DNA of 64,000 nucleotides. Origin: Haberlea rhodopensis (Eukaryota; Streptophyta; Magnoliopsida; Lamiales; Gesneriaceae). Location of the stretch: NCBI GenBank assembly GCA_907163345.1, contig CAJQUN010000003.1:28969879-29033878 (forward strand). Direction: 5' to 3'. Below the pieces are notes generated by a model. That model did not search any database and had not been told where the DNA came from. It saw only the letters and a list, made by a program, of their open reading frames with translations. The position numbers and the translations under genes are program-made. Each line of letters opens with the position of its first letter. Within the stretch, counting starts at the first letter, position 1. Below are positions 1-10,958 of the stretch, one piece after another.

Positions 1-44
1 AGCCCGAACCAAGCCCGCACTATTCATGCAACTTATACATAATA

Positions 45-151
45 CGCATGACTTCTTCTCCCTTCCAAGTGGTATGATGCTCTATGCAAAATTAAATCCG
101 CGTGACTTCTTCTCCCTTCCAAGTGGTGTGATGCTCTATGCAAAATTAAAC
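45..151. repeat. 54 bp tandem duplication
   Basis: Two adjacent copies with a 54 bp period (the TGACTTCTTCTCCC block starts near 49 and again near 103). They differ at only a few positions. The repeat lies downstream of the last visible TTI1 exon on that gene's strand, so probably in an intron or in 3' flank. It does not code in any frame I could connect to the gene. Confidence 0.8.
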
Positions 152-870
152 AGTATAACTATTCAACCATATAATTACTTATATGCCATTTCTCCAGGTA
201 AATAGAAAACCTCAAATTGTGTCGTAATTTTTTCAATTTTCAATCTCATATGCAAATAATATGAACCAAAAAAAAGAAGTCGTTCAATCAAAATGAAACT
301 GGGAATCTCAGAAGTACTCTCGATGGTTGAAATTCTTTTACAAAGAGACAGTGGTTCAACCATGAGTGGTTGAATATTTATTTGAGAAATTGTCAAAAAA
401 ATTTTCCGATATCAGTAATGTCGAAGAGCAGTCGAAGTAAGCCCAAACTTTTGGGAAGCTTTACCATCGCTAATGGTGTATACATATGGGAATTACGTAG
501 GCAGCTTTAGGGAGGAAGAAAAGAGAAGAAAATATGGAAATAATGAATAGGAAATATGATTTACAGAAGGGTACAGAATGAGGATTGGTTTTATTTTGGA
601 AAGTAAAATATATTTGTGGAAATGCATTCAAAAAAGAATTGGGAAAAAGAAAAATAATTGTGAGGGTATTTCGTCAATACAAGAAAATTCACAAAATTAA
701 TCCACCATTTTAAAATCATACCAAATATCATATAATTTATCACACTAAATTATTCATCATTATTCATCATTTATTTATCACTCCTATTATTCATCATTCA
801 CTTATCATATCCACGAATCAAACGCACCCTAAAATGACTATTTGTAACAAACATGATAAGGTAATCATAC
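152..870. other. Non-coding stretch beyond TTI1 exon 8, with a MITE-like terminus
   Basis: AT-rich and without convincing coding sequence on either strand. No further TTI1 exon is recognisable here, although the gene should continue. At 815-830 the sequence GAATCAAACGCACCCT is, on the minus strand, the GGGTGCGTTTG-type end common in plant MITEs of the PIF/Harbinger or hAT kind, and 720-810 is rich in TATTCATCA-like repeats. I could not find the opposite terminus or a target duplication, so this could be one end of a decayed MITE inside an intron. Confidence 0.35.
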
Positions 871-3800
871 AGGAGAAAGAAGAAGGTAGTCGGAGATAAG
901 ACGTGGACCGCAGAAATATGTCACAGCAAGTAATTTCCGAGCATGTAATAGTGAAAGTGACTCCTCATTGCTCAACATTACTTGAGGAAGCTTTTCAACA
1001 AGCCTGTAAATGAAATGCATGGACACAATATTATAGCTTTTTCCAAGATAAGGTGACAACATTCAATTTATGGAGTACAAATACCTGCTAAAAACCTCTG
1101 TGGTAGCATGCTCAAGTTGATCATTTTCTCCGGAAGATAACACAAGCCCAAAAAATGCCTTGGCATCAGAAGACACCTCTTCAGAATCATCGCAGATCAA
1201 GACAAACAAGCATTCCTGGAGTAGCAATCAAGTCACACAGTAACTTATGATACTGACAACTATCAGTTAATAGCTTCATTTGTTTAAATTCATCTTCAAC
1301 TATTTTAAATCCAAAATATTGCGGCATTCCAGGGCATCTTATAGAATACACCATACGAGAGTCTGAGGCTCCAAACCACACGAACAGACGGCAATATAGA
1401 ATCCGGAATGGAAAAATAACATGAACTAGAAAATAAAGTTTGGAAATAAACAACAGAATCTTAGCAGGAAAGCCACTAAAATCACGGCAGATGCACAAAA
1501 AGCATTACTTGGCATATTCGTCATGGAAGGAACAGCAGGATTTACAAGCAAGATTTATCACAGGGTTCGTGAGGTAGCATATAGTTCATGGTGTTCATAA
1601 GGCCACCCTTTCCTGGTTATACAGCCTGTATGGAGATATTTCTTTTTCCAACCTACAGAGGTCAAAATTACTTATGGACCCCATAAATGTAGTAGGAAAC
1701 AAGATTCTGAAAGATAACTCGTTTCAAACCAAAATACTGATCCAATGAACATTCATTATTTCCAAAATGATGCGGATACCAATATAGTTTCAAATGCATA
1801 ACCCACAAAATGAAGGAAATTAAAAATTACTATAGGTTGATTCTGAATCTCAGCTCACCAAAAGCATTTGTCTGCTTTCCTTCAGTGTGTAGCTGCACTT
1901 ACATAAGAGCACCTTTATGGCAGCCAAAAGTCCTAGTCTCACTTTTGTGGTTGGATGAAGACAAAGCTGAAAAATGAAGGGAATAGATTTTCAAAAGATT
2001 CATGTTAAACACTACCAAAGCAAAAAATACCAAGATACAGTAGGATCATAAATGATAACCATGAAACTTACATGAGGAAAGGTTGCAGACAAAAGTTTGT
2101 TCACATGAAAAGTGGTATTTTTGAGCCAATTGCCCGTACGCTTGACCCGCAATTCTGCAAGTTTAATGCTGGAATTGAGATGAGTCTCCTGGCCAGACAA
2201 TGTTGTGCTTGCTTCAGGAGAGAGAAACGAATCTGTGAACTTTTCATCCCGCACTTGATTTTTAACAGGCAGGAGACGGAGTTCCTCAAGGAATGACGCA
2301 AGAGGTTTCTCTTTACTCAAACAAGGGCCAGAAGAATCATTCATGTGCGCACCAAGACTATCATCCTCGAGAACTATACTAAGATATTCAGTAAGACCTC
2401 TAACTGCCTGATTAAGCGCTTCTGTACTTCCGGATGCCCCGCTAATCATCGTTCTTGAAACATGCAACACTTTCCCAATTTGACTGACAACGCCTGGTAA
2501 ATAAAAAGCCAATGCATCTGCAGTACCAACCTGCAGGTTACATTTACAAATATGACTTATGTACCTACATCGCACTTCACACTTTGTAAACACGCATAAC
2601 AAGTCAATATGGAAAGTGGGAGTATATGAAAGGTAAACAATTTGCAGCACAAAATTACATACTAATGGGTAGATCCAAAAAAGTCCTAGGCTCTTACAAG
2701 TAGTATCAGGGAATATATCTCACCAGACAATAACATTTTCTTCATCTCTTATCATTATGTAGCAGGAAGATATTCACTCCACATGATGAGCCAATTAAAT
2801 GCATGTATTAACTAAAAAAATCACAAATTATGATAATTATAATGCGTGGAAGGGTGAGACTAATATAAGGAAAAGATACCAACGAGGATTGAAAAAAGGA
2901 AAGTCAAGCGAAAAGGTCATTCATCATTTGTATCAAGACTCTCATTTCAGCAGAATTTAAGGAAATAACAGAGCTCCATAAGTTGAAAACAGTAGAGAAT
3001 ACCCTTGCTACAAGCACTCGAAGAGTCATCAAGGCTACAACTCGAAGCCTTGAACTGCCTTGATGACCTCTTGTGGCCTCAACATCTGCAGCCTTCAAGC
3101 ACATACTCAGGTTAGACTTTTGTAAGAAGGTTGGGCACATAAACAAATGGAGAAAACAGAAGTGGAGCATCACGTAAATGATCCAGGGGACAGACAGAGA
3201 GATCATAAAGTGGAACAGATACATGCCTTGAGAAGAAGAGAAAGCCAGTGTCCAACAGCAGCAGAAGCAGGTTCAGACTGAAGAAATGCTAATAAACATT
3301 CTTTGGGAACTGAATCATACATAGAGAGTCTAGCAACTGGAAAAAATGGTAACTCTTTCTCAGATGGAAAAATAGGACAATCACCAATTTGTTTGCACGG
3401 GCAGTCATCATCAGAACAAGGACATAAATTAAGCAGCAATGCTCTGAAACACCTAATTATTCCTTCACGAAATTCTTCTGAACCTTCCAGTGGAGAAAGC
3501 AATGCGCCATGAGCTAATTTCTTCAGAATTACAACCATCTGCAAAGAAAAGTACACTTGTAATTCCATTTGAAAAAAACACGTTTTGTGAACATCACACA
3601 CTAGCAGCATGACAGACATAAAAACAATATACACCAACAATCAAAGGAACAAAAAACAATCCACTGAACAATGTTACGGTATGGTCTGCACTATTATACC
3701 ACTAAATATATAGACTTAATGCTAGAAGACTCCCCCAAACTCCTTAGCTGCTAAAATGGCACAATTAGTTTTGAGTACCTGATCAGCAGATCCAAAACGA

Positions 3801-4626
3801 CACTTCTTCAGAATTTCCTCCAAACAAGAAACAACCCCTTCTGCCACCGAGTCACTCACTTGGTGTGGCGTCTCTAAGGCATTAAACGCAAGGGACTTAT
3901 CCTTGGACTCGGACTTTATTGAAGACCTACAGTTAACTGCTGCGTCGAATAGAAGCAGCAATGGAAACAAAATATAGCTGGAAAAAAAATAATATTAATA
4001 AGCAAACAGAGTTCAACCAATTTAAGTAAAATAAACAATGAAATATACAAGAGTAAATTTGAAAAACCCAATTGCGGTTGTGCATAATTCTGGAACATAA
4101 TGTAGGCGAAACAGTGAAACTGCTTTGAACATACAAAGTCCCAAGTCCATGATAAAACATGAAATTAAATACAGTAAACAAGTAAATAACTTTCTTGCAA
4201 CACACTTAAATCTCCTAAATTCACATTTATTTATATCAAATGAAAGTCTACTATCAAACAAGGAAACGCCAACAGGTCGTTAAATAAAAAAGAACCCGTG
4301 TTGCACAATACAATCCAGAATAAACAGCATACCAAATTGGTTTTTTAACAATGACAAGAAGTTTAAGAAAAAGAGAAATACTCAAGGAACGGCTGAATAG
4401 ACGGAGAGGGCAAACGTTGGAGAAGGTGAAGGAGTTGAGTGACTGTGTAGGAACTTTTCAGGGGATTTTGAAAGAGGTCCAGGAGTTGTATGCAGTGGTG
4501 TTTCAGTTCAGAAAAAATGCTGCTATTACTCATATCTTCTTCTTCTTCGTCTTTCTCTTCCTCTTCCACAGCTGCTGCCTCTTCTCGATAAGCGACCATA
4601 TCCAATTTCCCGCTGTATATTTCCAT
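871..4626 (-). CDS. TTI1: TTI1 homologue (TELO2-interacting protein 1), 5' eight exons; continues off the left edge
   Basis: ARM/HEAT-repeat protein. In other eukaryotes TTI1 forms the TTT co-chaperone with TEL2 and TTI2 and, with HSP90, matures PIKK kinases (TOR, ATM, ATR). Exons read on the minus strand: 4626-4382, 3977-3779, 3538-3227, 3092-3003, 2530-2072, 1966-1859, 1215-1085 and 1003-871. They join without a frame break into about 559 residues; the family is usually well above 1,000, so the 3' half is outside the window or lost. I placed the splice sites from frame continuity and recalled family conservation (LFPLLLLFDAA after exon 1, RLRVVALMTLRVLVA in exon 4, FYLPGVVSQIGKVLHVS in exon 5). 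Exon 1 opens with an acidic Glu-rich stretch. The ATG at 4626 was chosen as the first in frame; in-frame ATGs about 10 and 32 codons later are alternatives. No stop or frameshift in the visible exons: this looks like a living gene, unlike everything to its right. Confidence 0.85.
3221..3230 (-). other. TTI1: Probable GC-AG intron donor after TTI1 exon 3
   Basis: Exon 3 ends CTCAAG at 3227 and the intron then begins GCATGT. Using GC as donor and the AG at 3094-3093 as acceptor gives ...LLLKAADVEATRG. The nearest canonical option (GT at 3222-3221 with the AG at 3087-3086) is also in frame but gives LLLKAYVEATRG, which drops a residue and fits recalled homologues less well. GC donors are a known minority class in plants, usually within AG|GC as here. 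Confidence 0.6.
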
Positions 4627-5108
4627 ATAAAAGAAAAAGGCCCAAAATTTGGTGGAGGAGAGGATGCAGGTTTTGGGAAATGAAGAGTCCTCGAAGAGTT
4701 TAGGAGAACAAAGAGCGTGGACGGAGGGACATCAGAGTTGTTACATATTAAAATAAAGAAATTTAATTTATTATAAAAAATTTCTCATTATGACTTTTTT
4801 TTATATCTATTTTTTTACAGAAATAATAATAGAATCAAAATATCAAATATCAATATCAAAAACTATTTTTATCTAAAAATTAAATAAGCGCTATAAAAAA
4901 AATATCTATTGTTTAAAGTGGTTAATATATCAAATAAATTTAGAGTTGTGTTAAATTCAAAATAAATTTTAACCTTTGATAGATACATTTTTATATTAAT
5001 GGTTTCATTATATATAATATTGTTATTTACTTTATATGTTAACAAATATAATAATGATATCTTGCGATGAAGATTTGAATGACAACCGCCTCCTAATTTT
5101 AGGCCGGA
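4627..5108. other. TTI1 5' flank, AT-rich, no gene seen
   Basis: Upstream side of TTI1 (5' UTR and promoter should be here, read on the minus strand). The part beyond 4744 is very AT-rich with long A and T runs. I see no ORF, RNA gene or repeat that I can support and no single clear TATA box, because TATA-like strings are everywhere. Confidence 0.6.
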
Positions 5109-5345
5109 TGATAAGTGTCGTTTTTACACTTATTTTGATATGATTTTCTATTGATTTTTGTAGTGATTCTTGTACGATTTTGTTGATATCGGGAATCTAG
5201 GTAGAATTGCATAAAAGTTGAGGATTTGAGCTAATTAACGATGAAAGGATCAAACCGAGCGAACACATTGAAAGAAGGACAAAATCTCGGGATTTAAGAA
5301 CTTTCAACACGGCGATCAATCTTCACGAAGGCTCTATCGATCACT
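5109..5345 (+). mobile_element. Truncated LTR start (plus strand), facing the LTR of H
   Basis: Begins TGATAAGTGTCGTTTTTACAC and runs rightwards, closely resembling the 5' end of the G LTR at 10135 (TGATAAGTGTCATTTTTACAC, later GGAATC.AGGTAGAA.TGC in both). It ends at a degenerate GATCGAT palindrome pair (5312-5344). Immediately to the right, a homologous LTR start is read on the other strand. This is a fragment of an Athila-like LTR; the rest of its element is not present. Confidence 0.65.
5312..5344. repeat. Paired GATCGAT palindrome, one degenerate pair
   Basis: GCGATCAATCTT, 9 bp, then TCTATCGATCAC. Decayed member of the paired-palindrome class seen in the other LTRs of this window. It sits exactly where two oppositely oriented LTR starts join. 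Confidence 0.5.
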
Positions 5346-5441
5346 GTGTCACGATTATATACCAAAAAACGTAAACTAATCCAGGAATCAATACGAAATC
5401 ATTCGAAAATCATAGCAAAATAAGTTTAAGACACTTATCTG
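5346..5441 (-). mobile_element. Stub of the 3' LTR of element H
   Basis: Read on the minus strand from 5441: AGATAAGTGTCTTAAACTTATTTTG, homologous to the other Athila-like LTR starts in the window. It follows a purine tract (AGTTTAGGGGAGC, 5454-5442), as a 3' LTR should. Only about 100 bp remain before the LTR ends at the palindrome pair and the sequence turns into a plus-strand LTR. Confidence 0.6.
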
Positions 5442-6990
5442 CTCCCCTAAACTTACACTTGATCATATTTGAGCAAGCGTTAAGATCAAATTATAGAGTT
5501 CATCCTTAATACTTTAAATGAATTAATTAGCAACTCAAATGTTTAGCTCAGAAATCTCATTTAACACACATACAAGAGTCAATCCAAAATTCAACAAGAC
5601 ATGAAGCAAAGCAATACATCGCAAAATAGGAACATGCGTGTATGCTTTTGTCAATCTTAATTTTCAAGCATGTTTTCAAGATTAAATAATGCTAATCAAC
5701 TCAAAGTCAAGATTACTATCAAGTACTCTATATGCCTACTTTTCAATCACTTCTTCACTAATGTAATTATTCCCTAGACTTTGATTAAAATGAGTTTTTA
5801 AGCTCGTGATATTAGGCCTTTTGTGTCGGTTTCAAAGAAAATGTTGGATAAGCACAAAGAAGAGATTATAATCATATAAAGTTCATATTTTAGCACATCT
5901 TGAGCTTCTCTTCTTTTTTTCTAGCCTTGGTCACTTTGGGTCTTATTATTCTTTTCCTGAAGGCTCTTTCTTTACATCTTTTCTTTTTCTCTTTTCTCAT
6001 TCATCAATTTTTTTCAATAAGATCATCAAGATATAACCGTTCAAGTGCATCGAATGAGATTCGGTATACTCCATTATGGTAAGGATAAAAATTCTTTTCA
6101 AGCTCATATAAGGGTAGGTATGAGTTTATCAACAAAAGTCGAATGGTAGCTAATTTCCATTCTTTTTCGATTAAGCTCAAAGGTGGACACTAGGGAATGA
6201 TATAGACTAGGTAATCTTGAAAGACTCAAACGTTCCAAAGATCGCCTAAATCATATCCAAGTCAATTTCATAATTATAAAATTTCACCTCAAAGTGCCAT
6301 AAATAGGTTCTAGAGTACTTTAAGATGCTCAAGACAAATCATAGTTTACAAAAAATTTCACTGTCCAACATGTAATCCACACAATCATAATTCAATGTGC
6401 TCAAAATATTCCTCAATTTTGAAGTACTAATTCAACAAGGATATTAACATACATGTCAAAAATTTCCAAGACTCAAGTTGAGATGTAAAGCGAAACTAGT
6501 TTCTTCATGTACCAAAAATCACAATTCTAATTCAATTATTTCTTAAGGTTGAACTCATTTTCAGAAAAAAATCGTTGGTGCTCAAGAAACAACAATAATT
6601 CTAGCATAATTAGCTCGCAGAATAAGAAACGGTAACAACATGCAACAGTGATAATCTACTCCCCCAAACTTAAATTGTATGTTGTCCTCAATGTACTAAA
6701 CATGCAAAATAAGATAAGCAAATACATGTGACGACGACCGTCAGTAGTCGTCGTCCTCCTCCTCGTCAGCTAGTGCGGAAGATGGTTCGAAAACATTAGC
6801 ATCACACACAGAGTTACTAACAAAAAAAAATGAAAAACAAGTACGGAATTCAAAAATGAAGATGAGGAAAAGAATAAGTTCTTAATTTATAATCACAAGC
6901 TGGACTTTTTAGCTAGCCATTTTCAGGCTGTTCAAACGCTAAATTGAAACTACCAAACCAATTCCGCTCAATGGTTGGGGTGGTTAGTGG
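5442..6990 (-). other. Non-coding 3' region of element H with polypurine tracts
   Basis: No ORF of note. On the minus strand it contains, near 6710-6657, a block reading CATTGAGGACAACATACAAT followed by TTTAAGTTTGGGGGAGTA. This block is typical of the region after the coding part of Athila-like elements (A has the equivalent at about 35795-35826). The primer tract for the plus strand, AGTTTAGGGGAGC, is at 5454-5442 next to the LTR. Confidence 0.6.
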
Positions 6991-6991
6991 T

Positions 6992-7246
6992 TCACAAATT
7001 TTTGGGGTCCACTGAGTAATGTCGCAGCCGCTCATCATTAACCACATAGGTGCCTAGGATCATGAGGATATACCTTAGTAACAGTGAATGGCCCAACACA
7101 TGAAGCCTTACGCTTGCTTTGAAAATGCGAGGTGGTGGAGCTTTATGCAATTCAACAACGTCTCCCTCGTAGATTTTCTTCCATTCTCCTTCTCCTTCTT
7201 CTTTTCCTTTTTCTTTTTCTTCATCTTGGCATTGCATATATCTCAT
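6992..7246 (-). pseudogene. Integrase C-terminal tail of element H
   Basis: The end of this reading frame, GTYVVNDERLRHYSVDPKNL, is the short segment that closes Athila-type polyproteins after the integrase core. A Lys/Glu-rich stretch and a partly broken HKAPPP.IFK segment precede it. The integrase zinc-binding and DDE regions are missing. The equivalent tail in G (about 62400-62540) also reads VNDERLRHYPVD. Confidence 0.6.
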
Positions 7247-7321
7247 TTGCTCACTTGCTCGTTCTCCCCACCGCCCTTGGCATCTACTTACACCACATCA
7301 ACAGGCAAAATGCTAATTTCA

Positions 7322-7761
7322 TTAATAATAAAGCATGTGTGTGCATTGTGTGCGCGTGGTAGAGTTTGAAACATCGATCAATGCTCTCCCGGTAGCTAGG
7401 AACGGTCTCCCAAAGATCAAGGGCATGTTTGCATCTTCCTCCATGTCCAATACCAAGAAATCCACTAGGAATATGAATTTATCTACCTTAACATGTACAT
7501 CCTCAACGATCCCACATGGGCGCGTGATGGATTTGTCCGCCATTTGTAGCACCACTCTTATCCCAACCCTAGTCTCCTCAAAACCGACAAAGGCATTAAA
7601 TCAACGCTTGCACCTAAATCACACATAGAATTTGAAAATGAAAAGGATCCAATAATGCAAGGTATAGAGAAAATCCCTGGATATTTTAACTTAGGAGGCG
7701 ATTTATGTTGCAATATTGCTGAACACGCATCAGTTAAATTTGCAGTCTCTTGTTCTCCCAA
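7322..7761 (-). pseudogene. Aspartic protease remnant of element H
   Basis: Two reading frames (7761-7558 and 7555-7322) cover the Athila-type protease. The first has PGIFSIPCIIGSFSF and the catalytic CDLGASVDLMP; the second has MVLQMADKSITRP...IVEDVHVKVD...FLVLDMEED and IFGRPFLATGRALIDV. They are joined by a break near 7556. Between 7762 and 8091 the frame continues as a degenerate linker that includes the HIDIP-like spacer seen in G. Confidence 0.7.
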
Positions 7762-8091
7762 ACTCTACTTTTTAAATAAGATCTCCTTCATGAACTTAGC
7801 AAAACTCGGTAATTGAAATAGAGCATCAGCAATTGGTATATCAATATGTAAGTTCTTGAAAATTTCAAGAAACTTTGCAAATCTAGCATATATTTTAGCT
7901 CTTTTTAATGCAGCGGGAAAGGGATGGGGATGTGTACTTACGAGTGGTGGTGTGATAGATATGGTGGTAGAAGACTTACCTTTGTCGCTTGCTTTTTCCT
8001 TTGGCTTGTCCTTGACAGCCTCTTGCTTAATGGTGGTTTGTTCAATCTCAGCTGCAACTCGGTCACTGTTTTGCTCATTTCCTTCATCATG

Positions 8092-9443
8092 CTATGGGCC
8101 AAGTTTCTTGCCACTCCTTAGTGTGATTGCATTAACACGCTCTTTTGAATTTTTCTCGTTGTCACTCGGCAATGTGCCTTGAGTTCTCCCAACAAAAGCA
8201 TTCGGCGACTGCCCCATTTGGACTTGCAAATTCTTTATTGTTGTGTCTTGATTTTGCATTCTTGTCTCAGTCACAGACATGAACATGGTAAGAATTTCCT
8301 CTATGCTTGGCTTTCCATCTCCTTGAAATCCAGGGGCCGGTTGCAACACATTCTGCTGATTGGCATATGAGAAATTCGGATGGTTCTTCGTCCCAGGATT
8401 GCACGTGTTTGAGTATGAGTTGTACTGCTGTGACACATTCCTACATAATTGACAGCTTCATTAGTTTGAACAAACAGGTTACCTGCTTGGCATTCAATGC
8501 TCGGATGTGGTCCTTGACACAAATCACAAGTGATGGCTTGAACTTGCATCGTTGTATTGCTCATGCTATTTAGCCTCTTGTTCAATGCCTCAATTTGGGC
8601 AGATAAAGCAGTGACGTCTCCCACTTGATAAACTCCAGCTTGCTTTTTAGGTACATTCATATCAGATTGCCACTGATAGCTATTAGAAGTCAAATCTTTC
8701 AGAAGTTCATAAGCCGCTTCAAGTGTCTTCCTCATAATCGTACATCCTGATGCTGCAATCGATCATAGAATGGTTATCATGAAATAAACCGTTATAAAAT
8801 GTTTGTACCTGCAACCAGATGGGAAGACCATGATGTGAGTATCTCCTCAGTAAGTCCTTGAAGCGCTCTCATGCTTCATACAGTATTTCAGGATCGTGTT
8901 GTGCAAATGTAGTGATATCATTGCATCTTAGCAATCTTGGATTGGGGGGGGGGATTTTGATAGAAATGCTTGCACCATCCCATCCCAATTAGTTATGGAT
9001 CATGCAGGTGGTGAATGCAACCAACTCTTAGCTTTATTATTTAAGGAAAGGGAAATAAATGTAACATGATGGCGTCGTCAACGCCATTGTGCTTGAAGGT
9101 ATCGCAAATCTCAAAGAAGTTGGAGAAATGAGCATTGGGATCACCAATAGCCACTCCCCCAAACTAGACTGAGTGTTGGATCATTTGTATATAGCATGCT
9201 TGATTTCGAAGTTATTCAACTGAATGTTGGGTCTAATGATATTAGACAATGACCAATGGAACGAGGGTTGAGCATAATCCATTAGTGATCATCTAATAGG
9301 TACCTCATCGTTCCGTCTTTCATCTTCTCCGTCCATTTCTTGGTTGTTTTATGCCATTGATCGAGCTTCTCGTAGTCTCCTAAAAAAGTTCTCTCAATTT
9401 CTGGATCAAAAAGCTCAAGTGTAGGCTTGCTACTCCTTAGCAT
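8092..9443 (-). pseudogene. Gag pseudogene of element H
   Basis: Starts at an ATG at 9443-9441 (MLRSSKPTLELFDPEIERT), matching the G gag start at 59539. The capsid part (9400-8740) is badly broken by stops and shifts; 8735-8301 and 8436-8092 are readable. These give TSNSYQWQS, a CDLC.GPHPSIEC zinc-knuckle-like motif, and a C-terminal part with ENRMQNQD-like and TLPSDNEKN segments shared with G. At least one frameshift lies near 8430. Structural protein of the particle; not functional here. Confidence 0.7.
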
Positions 9444-9578
9444 GCACTAAGAAACACAACCTGCATAAAAAAAACAACAACCAAATAAACAGTAGTAGAA
9501 AAAAGATCGAAACAAGAGTAATAAAAAATATGGCTAAATTACAGTCAATTAAGATCACATGATATTACTTTAAATTAG

Positions 9579-9596
9579 TCCCCGGCAACGGCACCA
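9579..9596 (-). other. PBS of element H, tRNA-Asp
   Basis: On the minus strand TGGTGCCGTTGCCGGGGA, complementary to the 3' end of plant tRNA-Asp with one mismatch (a CpG changed). It lies seven bases inside the LTR end at 9603. tRNA-Asp priming is typical of Athila-like elements. Confidence 0.8.
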
Positions 9597-9602
9597 AAAG
9601 CT

Positions 9603-10134
9603 TGATCGCGATTTATTTAAACAGAAAATTCCTTTGTGGCGCTATTATACCGCAAGTAGGGGTGTAAACAAATCAAATCAAGCCGAATATGTAGAAATTT
9701 TAAGGCTCGAATTCGGCTCGAATATGTATATTCGAGTTCGAGTTCGAGTTCGATTCAAAGTTCGAATAGTATAAAATTTTTGGCTCGAGTTCGAGTTCGG
9801 CTCGACAAAATCATGTCCGTGAGTTATTCAAACTATTGCTCGAAACAAATACTCGAAAGGCTCAAAATTTATTTATTTAATATATAATTATATTATATTA
9901 ATAAAATTATTAAAGTTCACGAGCGGCTCGTAAACTATCGAACAAATAAATTGGGATCGAGTTCGGCTCAAAAAAAGTTTGAACATGTTCGAGTTCGATA
10001 ATTTTGAATTCGAATCGAATATTATTCGAGCCGGCTCGAAAATCTCGTGAGCCAGCTCGATTCGTTTACACCCCTAATCGCAAGTGCATGGCGTCAACTT
10101 TTAGTATAGTTGAAAACAAGCAGGGATGTTGTAC
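9603..10134 (-). mobile_element. Truncated 5' LTR of element H
   Basis: On the minus strand the LTR ends ...CGCGATCA at 9603, followed by the PBS. About 110 bp of LTR is left once the MITE (9657-10076) is removed. Its outer part is replaced from 10135 by the start of element G, so G may have inserted here. Confidence 0.6.
9657..10076. mobile_element. hAT-type MITE, about 420 bp
   Basis: Terminal inverted repeats TAGGGGTGTAAACAAATC and GATTCGTTTACACCCCTA. Flanking 8 bp target duplications ACCGCAAG (9649-9656) and ATCGCAAG (10077-10084), one mismatch. The interior is rich in TTCGAG and GGCTCGA repeats in both orientations and has no coding capacity. The 8 bp duplication and YAGGGGTG ends indicate the hAT superfamily. 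Confidence 0.85.
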
Positions 10135-10478
10135 TGATAAGTGTCATTTTTACACTTATATTTGCATATATTTCTTGCTGTTTTTATAGTGATGCTTGGA
10201 AGATTTTACGATTTTGGTTGTGTTTTGGTATATTTACAGGAATCAGGTAGAAGTGCAAGAAACACTGAAAAAACTCTGTTTTATGGACTGGAAGGTGGAA
10301 CTATGACAAGACGAGTCAAGCCATTGGAAAAGAGGTGAAAAAGGTTGAATTGATGAAAAAAAGATGAAGTGATCGATCGCTCATTACCATGAGATCGATC
10401 GCCACCAGCCAGAAACATGAAGAAAAATCGAAGCAAGGGGCGTTCGATCGCAACTACCAAGGGATCGATCGCATCAGG
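10135..10478 (+). mobile_element. 5' LTR of element G, first part
   Basis: Starts TGATAAGTGTCATTTTTACAC. Holds two paired GATCGATCGC palindromes (10371-10472). Interrupted by F directly after the last palindrome; 10474-10478 (TCAGG) is the target duplication of F. Resumes at 58229. Confidence 0.8.
10371..10472. repeat. Paired GATCGATCGC palindromes in G LTR, two pairs
   Basis: GTGATCGATCGC, 10 bp, GAGATCGATCGC; then GCGTTCGATCGC, 9 bp, GGGATCGATCGC. Two further pairs of the same LTR lie on the far side of F at 58241-58326. Confidence 0.85.
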
Positions 10479-10958
10479 TATAAGACCCCAACGCCCCAAC
10501 ACGTCAATGATTCAATTATGACGTCATTTGAGTATGTAAAAATTTTCATTCTCATTAAAGAATCATTACATGATTCACATATTCCTCATAATATCAGTCT
10601 TTAAAACTCTCACGACATGCTTCATAATTAATGTGTGGGCTTTTATAAAAATTTGGGCAGAGGCACCCCATAAATTGGACTATCCCACAATATACACAAC
10701 TATAAATACCATCAATATAAAAACACCATAATCTAAAGATAAAAGTTCCCAGCCAGGGAAGTCATAATACTAGCAATATATGAATTCTCGTAATCACTAA
10801 AGTCGTATAGCACATGCTCCTCAAAATAACATGCACATCAATTAACTTTATAAAAGAGGACTTCAACACTATTATACATTCCATATACATGCATCCAGGT
10901 GCTCACATACGAGCAACAAATCAACGAATCAATTCTCTATGCGTAATTGATATGTACC

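Larger units (their letters stand above)
5441..10134 (-). mobile_element. Element H: Athila-like Gypsy gag-protease derivative, decayed
   Basis: Order on the minus strand: truncated 5' LTR (10134-9603, with a MITE), PBS matching tRNA-Asp (9596-9579), gag (from 9443), protease (about 7761-7322), an integrase C-terminal tail (about 7246-6992), non-coding 3' region with polypurine tracts, 3' LTR stub. Reverse transcriptase, RNase H and the integrase core are absent: the protease is followed almost directly by the integrase tail. Gag, protease and tail match element G in arrangement and wording, so H and G belong to one non-autonomous family. The right end is cut by the LTR of G; the lost part of H's 5' LTR may continue beyond G, outside the window. 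Confidence 0.75.

Noticed and set aside
5109..5441. A fold-back or TIR DNA transposon with about 80 bp inverted ends
   Set aside because: Both arms match the start of the Athila-like LTR of G, one follows a polypurine tract, and no target duplication was found outside.
7088..7369. Plus-strand open frames with Phe/Leu-rich sequence
   Set aside because: Antisense of the Lys/Glu-rich linker before the integrase tail of H.
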